A stretch of DNA of 29,048 nt, from the IMG/VR virus record IMGVR_UViG_3300042923_000278, positions 1 through 29,048 of that record; one strand, 5' to 3'. The DNA comes from a virus. A program made the translations under genes and the position numbers. Numbering within the stretch: position 1 is the stretch's first letter; the number at the start of each line of letters is the position of its first letter. This document shows, piece after piece, positions 15,535 through 22,980 of this stretch. The notes beneath the pieces are model-generated. The model was not told the origin of the DNA. It ran no database searches and saw only the letters and a program-made list of their open reading frames with translations.

Positions 15535-15951
15535 ATGAGCATTCAGGATCTGATTGAGAAGGCTCGAGCGGAGGCGGCTACACCCGTCACTGACTCGGCG
15601 AACGTGGTTGTCGGCGGCGAAATGGTGGCGCTGACGTTCACGAAACTGCTAGGCGCGGAATGGTCGGCTATCACCGCGATCAACCCGCCGCGCAAGGGTG
15701 CGCAGCTCGACTCGAATCTGGGCTACAACCTTGACGCTGCGGCTGGGGCGTACCCGGTCGACAAGCTCACGGTCGCCGGCGAGCACCCCACCGCAGACGA
15801 GTGGGTCGAACTGTACGGGCTGCTGGATTCCCCGTGGCGGGAGACCATCGCCCTGAAACTGTGGGGACTGAATCAGCAGGGGCCTGCGGCGAGGATTCTC
15901 GCACTGGGAAAAGCTTCCTCGGGGGCCGGTTCCAGGAAGAAGCGGAACTAG
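15535..15951 (+). CDS. Tail assembly chaperone, short form
   Basis: The ATG at 15535 has GGTGGAG upstream; an in-frame GTG at 15526 is less likely. The 138-residue product starts MSIQDLIEKARAEA, has a beta-rich core and ends in a short tail GAGSRKKRN. It is the G-type chaperone that coats the tape measure during tail assembly. It holds a slip site at 15906-15912 through which a fraction of ribosomes continue in the -1 frame. Position between tube and tape measure is diagnostic. Confidence 0.85.
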   Translation: MSIQDLIEKARAEAATPVTDSANVVVGGEMVALTFTKLLGAEWSAITAINPPRKGAQLDSNLGYNLDAAAGAYPVDKLTVAGEHPTADEWVELYGLLDSPWRETIALKLWGLNQQGPAARILALGKASSGAGSRKKRN

Positions 15952-16310
15952 CCCTCGAGATAGGTGTCTCACCACGGCGGCTTTCTGGTTGGGAACCGGC
16001 TGAGGTGACGACGTTCGAGTATGACGGTGACCGTCTGGTGAGCTCGGTGACGATCCGTGAGGCGGAGTTCTCGCCGTTGGATGTTGCCGCGCTGCTGGAG
16101 GCGCGTCGTCGTGCGCGGGTTCGGCGCGGGCCGCACGGGTACACGATCGCGGAGGCGACCGACCCGGATAACCAGTTCAACTTTGTGGCTAAGCCGCGCC
16201 AGGACTGGGCTATGCGGGCGCTGAACCAGGCGCAAGAGGCGTACAGGGCAGAGAACCCTAAGGCGACCGATCTGCATTCGTTGGTGTGGGACGTGCAGAA
16301 ACGATCGTGA
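15535..16310 (+). CDS. Tail assembly chaperone, frameshifted long form
   Basis: Translation from 15535 through codon AAA at 15910-15912, then a -1 slip, continues at 15912 with SFLGGRFQEEAELALEIG and ends at 16310, giving about 258 residues. The second frame has no good start of its own and translates sensibly only from the slip site: EVTTFEYDGDRL, AALLEARRRARVRRGPH, AMRALNQAQEAYRAENP. This is the GT-type fusion that recruits tube subunits to the tape measure. The -1 geometry agrees exactly between the two frames. Confidence 0.85.
15906..15912 (+). promoter_or_regulatory. -1 ribosomal slippery site GGGAAAA
   Basis: In the chaperone frame the codons read CTG GGA AAA, so the heptamer G GGA AAA fits the X XXY YYZ rule. 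After slipping, both tRNAs re-pair with GGG and AAA. The -1 frame is open for another 133 codons. This is one of the common slip sequences in siphovirus chaperone genes. Confidence 0.88.
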
Positions 16311-16458
16311 ACACCCCGCAGATCAGCAGCACCCATGAGGGCGCGTAGAGCCAGAGGGTTCGCAGCAGGTCCAGTCCGAGGGTCATGTAGACCGTCACGC
16401 CGGCGAGCAGCACAGCAGCCGCTATTAGCACTGCCCCGGTGATGGTCTTCGCCCTCAT
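16258..16458 (-). CDS. Reverse-strand small membrane protein, two TM segments
   Basis: Read on the minus strand from the ATG at 16458, the 66-residue product has a short basic start (MRAKTIT) and two hydrophobic segments, about residues 7-28 (GAVLIAAAVLLAGVTVYM) and 32-53 (TLWLYAPSWVLLICGVF), then a polar tail. It occupies the 199-base gap between the chaperones and the tape measure and overlaps the end of the chaperone gene by 53 bases on the other strand. No strong ribosome site is seen. Coding is supported by the clean two-helix pattern only. Function unknown. Confidence 0.5.
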   Translation of the reverse strand: MRAKTITGAVLIAAAVLLAGVTVYMTLGLDLLRTLWLYAPSWVLLICGVFTIVSARPTPTNADRSP

Positions 16459-16509
16459 GCAACCGAACAGTACCGGACTGCCGGTCGAGATACATCCCTT
16501 GGAGGGTGC

Positions 16510-19263
16510 ATGACTAGGCAGGTCAAGGCAGAACTGGCCATCGGCTACCAGCAGTACGTCGAGGGGATGAAGAAGGCTGCTGCTGCTACCCGCGAGACGG
16601 CCACTGAGGCGCAGAATCTCGCGGATCAGCGCGAGGCGTTCACTCTCCTTGGTCGCACGGCGCTTGCGTCGGGTGCGGTCATCGCGGCGGGGCTGACTGT
16701 CGCGGTCGCGAAGTTTGCCGAGTTCGACCAGGCGATGTCGAATGTTGCGGCGACTGGTGAGGATGCCCGCGACAACATCGAGGGGCTGCGGGACGCGGCT
16801 CTTGAGGCCGGCGCTACGACGGTGTTCTCTGCCACGGAGTCGGCCAACGCGATCGAGGAACTGGCGAAGGCGGGGCTGGACGCTTCGGAGATCCTGGGCG
16901 GCGCCCTGAAGGGGTCGCTGGACCTCGCCGCTGCCGCTGGTATCGGTGTGGCGGAGGCGGCGGGTATTGCCGCGACCACGCTTCAGCAGTTCAAGCTTGA
17001 CGGTAGTGACGCGACGCATGTCGCTGACCTTCTGGCTGCCGGTGCGGGCAAGGCCATGGGTGACGTGGGCGACATGTCGCAGGCGCTTGCGCAGGCGGGG
17101 CTCGTCTCTGACCAGTTCGGTGTGTCCGTTGAGGAGACGGTCGGGACTCTGTCGGCTTTTGCGTCGGCTGGTCTGCTGGGTTCGGACGCTGGTACGTCGT
17201 TCCGGACGATGCTTCTGCGTCTCGCGAACCCCACTGGTGAGGTCCGCGACCTCATGAAGGAGATCGGGTTCGAGGCTTACAACGCTCAGGGCCAGTTCAT
17301 CGGGCTCTCGGGTCTGGCGGGCGAGCTCGAGACGTCCCTCGCAGGGATGACGGATGAGCAGAAGCAGACGACTCTGGCGATGATCTTCGGTCAGGACGCG
17401 ATCCGTGGTGCAACAGTCCTTTACGAAGAGGGCGCGTCAGGCATCAACGACTGGACTGACAAGGTCGACGACGCCGGCTACGCGGCTGAGACCGCGGCGA
17501 CCAAACTGGACAACTTCAAGGGCGACTGGGAGGCGCTGTCTGGTGCCGTTGACACTGCCCTGATCTCGATGGGTGAGGCCGCGGATGGACCGCTGCGGTT
17601 CTTCACGCAGGGTCTCACGACGCTGGTCGACAAGTTCAACGAGATCCCTGCGGCGGGGCAGCAGGCCGTGTTCTGGATTGGCGCCGTGGCGGGCGCGACG
17701 GGCCTCGCTTACGGGGCATATCTGCTGCTGATCCCGAAGGTAGCTGAGTTCAACGCGGCTCTCGAACTGATGAGCCCGCGCACCCAGTCTGTGGCCAAGG
17801 GTCTCGGCATGATCGCGAAGATTGGTGGCGGCGCTATTGCAGGCCTGGCAGTCGGCGTGGTTGCGCTGGACGCTCTCACCCAGGCGCTGAAGGACATCGG
17901 TCCCGAGGCTGAGGAAGTCGCGAACAAGGTAGTGTCAGCGCGCACTGCGGTGGATCTTCTGGCGTCCTCGGCTGGCAAGTTCGGCGGCTCTGGGATCGAG
18001 CTTGCCACTAAGCAGCTCGAAGAGTTGGGCGCCGTGCTGGATCGGGGCGGCGCTACCGGAGCCGGTGACATCATCGGCAATTCGACGATCTCGAACCTGC
18101 AACTGCTCGGTACCGAGCTGGGGAAGATCGCTGAGTCGGACCTGCCCGCGGCGCAGCGTCAGTTCCGCCTGCTTGCTGAGGCGGGGAATCTGACCGAGAA
18201 GCAGCAGTTGCTTCTTTTGGATCAGATGCCGGCGTACAAATCGGCTCTGACTGAGCAGGCGACCGCTTCGGGTGTTGCCGCAACTGGTCAGGAACTTCTT
18301 GACCTGGCGTTCGGCAAGTCCGAGGAGTCCACCAAGGACAACGAGGATGCGCTGCGCGCGCTGGCCGGGCAAGCGTCGATTACCGGCGAGGGAATCGACG
18401 ACCTGGCCAACCAGATCCGCAACTTCGGGTCCGCAACACTGAGCGTCCGTGACGCGCAGCGTCAGTTCGAGCAGGCTACCGACGATGTGTCGGATGCGGT
18501 TCAGCGTCAGATCGAGGAGTTCATCAAGCCGCAGGAGGATGCCTACCTCGCGGCGAACGGCAGCCTTGACGGGTTTGTGGCTTCGATGGAGGGGTTCATC
18601 CCGACGTTGGACACGACGACCCAGTTGGGGCGTGACGCTGAGGCGTCGCTGGATGACCTCGCTGAGTCGACTCTCGAACTGTCGGCCGCAACGATCGAGC
18701 AGACGGGTTCGCAGGAGGACGCCAACGCGATCATCGCGGACGGCCGTCAACGTCTGATCGACATGTTGGCTCAGTTCGGTATCACGGGGCAGGCTGCGGA
18801 GGACTATGCGGACGACCTGGGCTTGATCCCGGCCAACGTGGAGACTGCGGTTGAACTTACTGGTGTCGAGACGGCCGAGAAGGAGCTCGCGTGGCTTACG
18901 CGTCGGCGTGAGGCGCAGATCGCGGTGTCTACGTCGGAGCCTCGGCTGCGTGATGGTGCCGCGTCTGGTGGTCGTGCCTATGGTGGCGAGATTTCCGGCC
19001 CGGGTGGGCCTACTGATGACTCTGCTGGCCTGTATCGGCTGTCAGACGGTGAGCATGTTCTGACCGCCGCGGATGTGGACGCGATGGGTGGCCAGCATGC
19101 GGTGTACGCGTTCCGTGACGCTCTGCACTCTGGTGGCGGGGGTGGGGCGGGGCCGGCTGTCTATCTCACACAGAACATTTACCCGACGCCAGGCATGAGC
19201 GAGGAACACATCGGCCGTATCGCGGCTGAGCGGACTGCTTTCGCGGCAAGGGGGAACGGATGA
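16510..19263 (+). CDS. Tape measure protein (TMP1)
   Basis: The ATG at 16510 has GGAGGG upstream. The 917-residue product has a helical N-terminus, hydrophobic segments near residues 50-70 and 378-402 (AVFWIGAVAGATGLAYGAY), and the TP901-type core between them (KFAEFDQAMSNVAATGED, FRTMLLRLANPTGEV, LAMIFGQDAIRG). A long Ala/Glu/Gln-rich helical region follows. The C-terminus is Gly-rich (GGRAYGGEISGPGGPTDD) with a Tyr/His end. It sets tail length and helps DNA entry. At about 0.15 nm per residue it would give a tail near 135 nm (inference). It is homologous to TMP2. Confidence 0.95.
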   Translation: MTRQVKAELAIGYQQYVEGMKKAAAATRETATEAQNLADQREAFTLLGRTALASGAVIAAGLTVAVAKFAEFDQAMSNVAATGEDARDNIEGLRDAALEAGATTVFSATESANAIEELAKAGLDASEILGGALKGSLDLAAAAGIGVAEAAGIAATTLQQFKLDGSDATHVADLLAAGAGKAMGDVGDMSQALAQAGLVSDQFGVSVEETVGTLSAFASAGLLGSDAGTSFRTMLLRLANPTGEVRDLMKEIGFEAYNAQGQFIGLSGLAGELETSLAGMTDEQKQTTLAMIFGQDAIRGATVLYEEGASGINDWTDKVDDAGYAAETAATKLDNFKGDWEALSGAVDTALISMGEAADGPLRFFTQGLTTLVDKFNEIPAAGQQAVFWIGAVAGATGLAYGAYLLLIPKVAEFNAALELMSPRTQSVAKGLGMIAKIGGGAIAGLAVGVVALDALTQALKDIGPEAEEVANKVVSARTAVDLLASSAGKFGGSGIELATKQLEELGAVLDRGGATGAGDIIGNSTISNLQLLGTELGKIAESDLPAAQRQFRLLAEAGNLTEKQQLLLLDQMPAYKSALTEQATASGVAATGQELLDLAFGKSEESTKDNEDALRALAGQASITGEGIDDLANQIRNFGSATLSVRDAQRQFEQATDDVSDAVQRQIEEFIKPQEDAYLAANGSLDGFVASMEGFIPTLDTTTQLGRDAEASLDDLAESTLELSAATIEQTGSQEDANAIIADGRQRLIDMLAQFGITGQAAEDYADDLGLIPANVETAVELTGVETAEKELAWLTRRREAQIAVSTSEPRLRDGAASGGRAYGGEISGPGGPTDDSAGLYRLSDGEHVLTAADVDAMGGQHAVYAFRDALHSGGGGGAGPAVYLTQNIYPTPGMSEEHIGRIAAERTAFAARGNG
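18564..18690 (+). repeat. 127-bp exact direct repeat, copy 1 (inside TMP1)
   Basis: These 127 bases are identical, base for base, to 28922-29048 at the very end of the window; the preceding base differs (G here, C there). Both copies lie in the same reading frame of a tape measure gene. The offset is 10,358 bases. Identity stays high for another 116 bases upstream with only three differences in total. Confidence 0.97.
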
Positions 19264-19442
19264 ACGCGACTCTTGGCGGGCTGACGTTCGTCGACCTCGA
19301 GGGCGCGCACGTTGCCGGCATCGTTGCCGTCACGTTCGCGCAGCTCTACATCGCCGAAGCGCTCAAGACCATCTCACAGGACACACTCCTGCGGGCGGTC
19401 GAGGCGCAGATTGTCACGCTGGGGGGCAAAGATGATGACTGA
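19260..19442 (+). CDS. Hypothetical 60-residue protein after tape measure
   Basis: The ATG at 19260 overlaps the tape measure stop (ATGA). The product has a Gly/Ala/Val-rich middle with AGIVAVTFAQLYIAEALKTI, amphipathic more than clearly transmembrane, and an acidic end. It overlaps the next gene by 11 bases. In ordinary siphoviruses a distal tail protein would stand here, but this is far too small. Function unknown. Confidence 0.6.
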   Translation: MNATLGGLTFVDLEGAHVAGIVAVTFAQLYIAEALKTISQDTLLRAVEAQIVTLGGKDDD

Positions 19443-19635
19443 GAAAGACCCGAAGGACATGACAGACGCCGAGTGGCTCGAGTGGTACAGGGATCAACCC
19501 AAGGGGCCGAAGCTCTCACGGGAAGAGTCGATCAAGTGGCTGGCCGCGCGCGGACGCATGCTCAATCCGACGGAGAAGGAACGCATCGTCGATCAGCTTC
19601 TGCTAAACCTACCGATCGACGACAAGGAGACTTGA
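19432..19635 (+). CDS. Hypothetical 67-residue acidic protein
   Basis: Two adjacent ATG codons (19432, 19435) follow a GGGGGG run. The product has MTDAEWLEWYRDQPKGP, an acidic Trp-rich helix, then SREESIKWLAARGRML and EKERIVDQLLLNLP. It is compact and helical, and its type is unknown. It is the last + gene before a convergent reverse-strand gene; a GGCCG/CGGCC mini-hairpin lies between them. Confidence 0.6.
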   Translation: MMTEKDPKDMTDAEWLEWYRDQPKGPKLSREESIKWLAARGRMLNPTEKERIVDQLLLNLPIDDKET

Positions 19636-19642
19636 GGCCGGG

Positions 19643-19888
19643 TTAGCGGCCACCACCCCAGTCCGCGATAGGTCCACCCCCGGGGCCATGCGCGGCCAGG
19701 TACGCCGTGTGGACGCGGTAACAAGCTTCGCGGAGAGTCGTGGACCATCCGATGACCTCACCGCGCCAGATCGCCTTATAGCGCGTGTCCGTGCCGTTCA
19801 TGACACGACGGATCTCGACGCTTCCGTACTCGCGGCCCTGCGGGTCGATCAGCTTCCAGACACCGGTTGGACTTTCAACCGCAGCCAT
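19643..19888 (-). CDS. Reverse-strand hypothetical protein, 81 residues
   Basis: The frame is open up to 20023 on the minus strand, but that extension would cover the zinc-ribbon gene on the + strand, so the ATG at 19888 is chosen. The product has beta-rich WKLIDPQGREYGSVEIRRV, then YKAIWRGEVIGWSTTLREA and the helix CYRVHTAYLAAHG, with a Gly-rich end. The middle looks like a small single-domain protein. No ribosome site is clear. The gene is divergent from 19955, across a 66-base gap holding a GGCCGG/CCGGCC repeat that may be shared operator DNA. Confidence 0.55.
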   Translation of the reverse strand: MAAVESPTGVWKLIDPQGREYGSVEIRRVMNGTDTRYKAIWRGEVIGWSTTLREACYRVHTAYLAAHGPGGGPIADWGGGR

Positions 19889-19954
19889 GATCGGGTGCCA
19901 CGTGTCCACAGGCCGGATCCTCCAATCCCCGGCCGAGTGACTACGGTAGCGGGC

Positions 19955-20086
19955 ATGCCCGACGTCATCGACGACAGCGCACAACCCCACTGCCCCAAGT
20001 GTGGCACCGTGCTCCGCGACCATCTAGGCGGCTACCAGTGCGCCGGCTGTGAGTTGTTCTACCTCGCGAACCAGGTTCAGCGGTGA
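19955..20086 (+). CDS. Zinc-ribbon microprotein, 43 residues
   Basis: The ATG at 19955 starts a protein with CPKCG and CAGCE (Cys 13, 16, 29, 32), a complete four-cysteine zinc ribbon in a minimal scaffold. Its TGA overlaps the GTG at 20083 of the HTH gene. It is too short for most gene callers, but the ribbon is well formed. It may modulate the neighbouring HTH protein or integrase; that is speculation. Confidence 0.65.
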   Translation: MPDVIDDSAQPHCPKCGTVLRDHLGGYQCAGCELFYLANQVQR

Positions 20087-20100
20087 CCGAGGAGCAGCGC

Positions 20101-20514
20101 ATGACCGGCCCTGTGCTGACTTCCAAAGCCGCCGCGGAGTATTGCGGTATGGCAGTGCAGACGCTCTACAACCTGATCTCGCAGGGTGCCGGCCCGAAGC
20201 ATTACAAGCATGGAACGCTCAGTGCGTTCTACGCCGCTGATCTCGATGAATGGAATCGAGCGCGACTTCAACCCATTGCGGCCGGGCTGGTCGCGGGTCA
20301 TGAGCGGACCGTCGACGTGACGGATCTGGCGAGCATCCTCGGCGTCTCAACGGACACCGTCTACAGGATGGTGCGGTCTGGCGACCTCCCAGGTTTCAAG
20401 CTTGGGGGCGTCTGGCGGTTCTTCCCGTCGACAGTGAAGGCTCATCTCGAGCGCCCGAAGGACGCATGGCAGCAGTCGACGCGCTCGAGAGCAAGGAAGC
20501 GCATCACCGATTGA
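20101..20514 (+). CDS. Double helix-turn-helix protein, candidate excisionase
   Basis: The start ATG 20101 has GAGGAG six bases upstream; GTG 20083 overlapping the zinc-ribbon stop is the alternative. The 137 residues contain two MerR/excisionase-type winged HTH units: LTSKAAAEYCGMAVQTLYNL with AADLDEWNRARL (about residues 6-56), and VDVTDLASILGVSTDTVYRM with FKLGGVWRFF (about 71-115). Single units are usual for Xis or BldC-like proteins. Its place just upstream of the integrase suggests a recombination directionality factor or an integrase regulator. Confidence 0.75.
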   Translation: MTGPVLTSKAAAEYCGMAVQTLYNLISQGAGPKHYKHGTLSAFYAADLDEWNRARLQPIAAGLVAGHERTVDVTDLASILGVSTDTVYRMVRSGDLPGFKLGGVWRFFPSTVKAHLERPKDAWQQSTRSRARKRITD

Positions 20515-20586
20515 GCGTGCTTCGCGATCAATGCGGTTAGCGTGAACGTCTTGCGGATGTCGGACGTCCGGAGTAACGTCTATCGC

Positions 20587-21960
20587 GTGACCACCGTTCT
20601 GTATACCCGCATCAGCCAGGACAAGACCGGCGCCGAAGCCGGCGTCGAGCGGCAGGCGAAAGAGTGCCGCGAGCTTGCCGAGCGCCGGAACCTCTCAGTG
20701 GTTCGCGAGTTCTCCGACAACGACATCTCGGCGTACAGCGGGAAGCGCCGACCCGGCTTCGAAAGCCTGCTCCAGGCGGTTCGCGATGGTGCTACTGACA
20801 CGATCCTGGTGTGGCACCCCGATCGGTTGTACAGGCGCTCGTCGGATCTCGAACTACTCATTGATCTCGTAGAGAAACAGCGAATCAAGATCGTCTCCGT
20901 CACGGCGGGCGACTTCGACCTGAACACGGCAACGGGTCGAGCTGTCGCGAGGACGCTCGTCGCGTGGTCTGGCTTCGAAGTTGAGCAGAAGGCCGACCGG
21001 CAAAAGTCTGCGTACCGTCAGATGGCAGAGAACGGTGGTTGGCACTTCTCTCACAGGCCATTCGGCTACGAGCGAGTCGACGGGAGCATCACTCAGGTAC
21101 CGGATGAGATCGCGGTCTTGCGAGACATCCTGACGCGGTACTACGTGAACCTCGAGTCGCGGCACTCGTTGATGAGGGACCTCAACGCCCGCGGGATCGT
21201 GACGCCGAAGGGAAAGCCGTGGGGCATCATTCAACTTCGCGACGTGCTCACGAATGACCGATACGGCGGTGTGGTGACCCACAACGACCAGATCATCGAC
21301 GTGAAGCCCTCATGGGAACCGGTCATCGACAAGGGCACCTGGCTCGGTTGGAGGTCGGCAGCGGCTAAGCGTAAGCGCAAGTCCACGTTCTCGGCGGCAC
21401 GGTACCTACTCACAGGTGTCGCACGCTGCGGAGTCTGCGGCGCCGCCTGTTTCGTGAAGCACCGCGCAGACAAGGGCCTGTCGTACTTCTGCTCTGAGTT
21501 GGCCTGCGTTCAGCGTTCGGTACCCGCCGTGGACTCGCTCGTGGAGAGCATCGTGATCGCACGACTTGGGATGCCTGACGCTCGCGAGGCCCTGCGTCCG
21601 CCTGCCGAGTCGACCACTCACCTCGCACAAGAGCTTGAGGCGCTGGTATCTCGCTCTGATTCGCTAGCAATCCTCGTGGCTGATGGCACATTGAGTGCGG
21701 ACGCCGCACGCGATGCTGCGAAGCCGCTCCGCACCCGGGCCGATGCCCTTCGTGCACAGATCGACGCCCAGCAGTCACGCATGACGATTCCGGACGACCT
21801 CCTGACGGGGGATGTCGCAGAGAAGTGGACGGCGCTATCGCTCACGAAGAAGCGTGCGGTGATTCGCGCGCTTATGCGAGTCTCGATCGACCGGCAGGCA
21901 AACCCCCGACGTTTCGACCCGTCAGCCGTCCGCATCGAGTGGTTGTCGGGAGACGGATAG
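20587..21960 (+). CDS. Large serine integrase
   Basis: The family N-terminus (VLYTRISQD, catalytic Ser at residue 10) places the start at GTG 20587; the frame is open to GTG 20542, and neither has a strong ribosome site. The 457-residue product has the resolvase domain (DNDISAYSGKRRPGF; WHPDRLYRRSSDLE; ARTLVAWSGFEVEQKADRQK), a recombinase domain (HFSHRPFGYERV, LNARGIVTPKG), a zinc ribbon (CGVCGAACF then CSELAC) and a C-terminal coiled-coil portion. It integrates DNA at attP/attB without host factors. It makes the element temperate or satellite-like. Confidence 0.95.
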   Translation: MTTVLYTRISQDKTGAEAGVERQAKECRELAERRNLSVVREFSDNDISAYSGKRRPGFESLLQAVRDGATDTILVWHPDRLYRRSSDLELLIDLVEKQRIKIVSVTAGDFDLNTATGRAVARTLVAWSGFEVEQKADRQKSAYRQMAENGGWHFSHRPFGYERVDGSITQVPDEIAVLRDILTRYYVNLESRHSLMRDLNARGIVTPKGKPWGIIQLRDVLTNDRYGGVVTHNDQIIDVKPSWEPVIDKGTWLGWRSAAAKRKRKSTFSAARYLLTGVARCGVCGAACFVKHRADKGLSYFCSELACVQRSVPAVDSLVESIVIARLGMPDAREALRPPAESTTHLAQELEALVSRSDSLAILVADGTLSADAARDAAKPLRTRADALRAQIDAQQSRMTIPDDLLTGDVAEKWTALSLTKKRAVIRALMRVSIDRQANPRRFDPSAVRIEWLSGDG

Positions 21961-21965
21961 AGACT

Positions 21966-22007
21966 TGTCGGCAACCGCCGACATGAGGTGTTAGGGACCT
22001 AGCACCT
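21966..22007. promoter_or_regulatory. Paired palindromes beside integrase gene
   Basis: Immediately after the integrase stop, TGTCGGC pairs with GCCGACA across AACC (21966-21983). A 22-base near-palindrome follows (21986-22007; arms AGGTGTTAGG and CCTAGCACCT, one mismatch) with central GA. The first may act as a terminator. The second could be an operator or part of attP, which in serine-integrase elements lies next to the gene. A GCCCCCG/CGAGGGC hairpin follows near 22019-22047. Confidence 0.4.
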
Positions 22008-22072
22008 GAAAAGAAACGCCCCCGCCGTGGGTGAACACGACGAGGGCCCAGACACCGAAGGAAAGAGCAACG

Positions 22073-22402
22073 ATGTCCAACATTCAGGATACCGAGACGA
22101 CTCAGCTTGATACACCGACCTGGGCGGTCGAGCGTGAGACGCAAGATGGCTTCCCCGGCGCCGTCATGCACCGCGGGGACAAGCTCACGTGGGGCAGATC
22201 CAGCGTCTGGCTAGAACGACTCGACGTGAACGACCAGGCTGGCGAGGTCGACGTAATGATCACCACACGCACGGCCGACTACCCCGACGAGGAGTTCTCG
22301 ATGCCGCTCACATCGGCCGGCGAGGTGTGGCCACTGCTGGGCAAGCTGCTCGAGAGCATCACCACCGTCGACCTTGCCCGCGAGTGGCAGAAGCGCAACT
22401 AA
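22073..22402 (+). CDS. Hypothetical 109-residue protein
   Basis: The ATG at 22073 has GGAAAG upstream. The acidic product has beta-like segments (TWAVERETQDGFPGAVMHRGDK split by loops; VDVMITTRTADYPDEEF) and a C-terminal helix (VWPLLGKLLESITTVDLAREW). It resembles small soluble actinophage proteins without a known role. A strong hairpin follows. Confidence 0.6.
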   Translation: MSNIQDTETTQLDTPTWAVERETQDGFPGAVMHRGDKLTWGRSSVWLERLDVNDQAGEVDVMITTRTADYPDEEFSMPLTSAGEVWPLLGKLLESITTVDLAREWQKRN

Positions 22403-22412
22403 CCATGAGAGT

Positions 22413-22442
22413 CAGGGTGCCGGGTTTCAGCTCGGCACCCTG
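22413..22442 (+). terminator. Perfect 10-bp hairpin after the 109-residue gene
   Basis: CAGGGTGCCG pairs perfectly with CGGCACCCTG across a ten-base loop. No T-run follows. It ends 31 bases before the next ATG, so it might be a terminator or a leader structure. Confidence 0.5.
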
Positions 22443-22473
22443 CCAATCGCCTACGTGGATGAGGGGAGACGAA

Positions 22474-22857
22474 ATGACGACACTGCGCATCATCTGCGAC
22501 GGCGGGCGGGAACGCTCGCACACGGCTGCCGAACTCGCAGTCATCGAGTGGATGCCCGCCGACTTCGAGTCCAAAGGCCTAGCGATATGGGACGCCAAGG
22601 AGCGCCCAAAGGGCCTGACAATGTCGGTGAAGGGCGACTCGACCAGCCGATCCGGGCGATCGGACGCGCCGAGGCGGGTGATCCACCGCACCAAGGCAAC
22701 CATCACCACGCGATCCAATGGCGGTCTGACCGTCCACGTGCCAGCGTGCCCCCGATGCGCCACGCCAGCTCGAGCCATCCGCGACACCAAGCTCCGGGAG
22801 TACCTGGAGGCAAACCGCGACACGCCGGACATCGCTCTAAACATGGCACTTATGTAG
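22474..22857 (+). CDS. Hypothetical 127-residue protein with CPRC motif
   Basis: The ATG at 22474 has GGGGAG upstream. The product starts TTLRIICDGGRERSHTAAEL, has a basic middle (STSRSGRSDAPRRVIHRTKA) and a CPRC motif near residue 93, with an earlier Cys at 9, that could form a partial zinc site. The C-terminus (LREYLEANRDTPDIALN) is helical. A family role is not known. The stop lies within the first copy of a 12-base repeat (22845-22856). Confidence 0.6.
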   Translation: MTTLRIICDGGRERSHTAAELAVIEWMPADFESKGLAIWDAKERPKGLTMSVKGDSTSRSGRSDAPRRVIHRTKATITTRSNGGLTVHVPACPRCATPARAIRDTKLREYLEANRDTPDIALNMALM

Positions 22858-22887
22858 TAGGCTTTCGAACAAAGGTACTTATGTACC
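22845..22887. promoter_or_regulatory. Direct repeat GGYACTTATGTA, possible operators
   Basis: GGCACTTATGTA (22845-22856) and GGTACTTATGTA (22874-22885) differ at one base and start 29 bases apart, close to three helical turns. The second also forms the dyad GGTAC-TTAT-GTACC (22874-22887). The spacing on one face of the helix suggests a dimeric regulator binding ahead of the next operon. A possible weak promoter (TTGTCG 22930-22935, TAATCG 22954-22959) lies downstream. Confidence 0.4.
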
Positions 22888-22902
22888 CACGGGTCGTGAG
22901 CC

Positions 22903-22979
22903 GTAGCCTCACGAGCATCCATCCCGAACTTGTCGACTGGTCAAGGTAGGGGCTAATCGTGATGCTCGAAAGAGGCTAC
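22903..22979 (+). repeat. Interrupted inverted repeat covering a ribosome site
   Basis: GTAGCCTC and GAGCATC (22903-22919) are complementary to GATGCTC and GAGGCTAC (22961-22979), giving a 15-pair arm interrupted by an internal loop, with a 41-base central loop. The right arm contains AGAGG, the ribosome site of the gene at 22981. Folding would hide it, so translational control is possible. Confidence 0.5.
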
Positions 22980-22980
22980 G

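Noticed and set aside
17935-18750. Minus-strand 271-codon frame within TMP1
   Set aside because: Shadow of the tape measure coding strand; Arg/Leu-rich and without any domain pattern.
19889-20023. N-terminal extension of the reverse-strand gene to 20023
   Set aside because: It would run opposite the well-formed zinc-ribbon gene; the shorter start at 19888 avoids this, although no ribosome site decides it.
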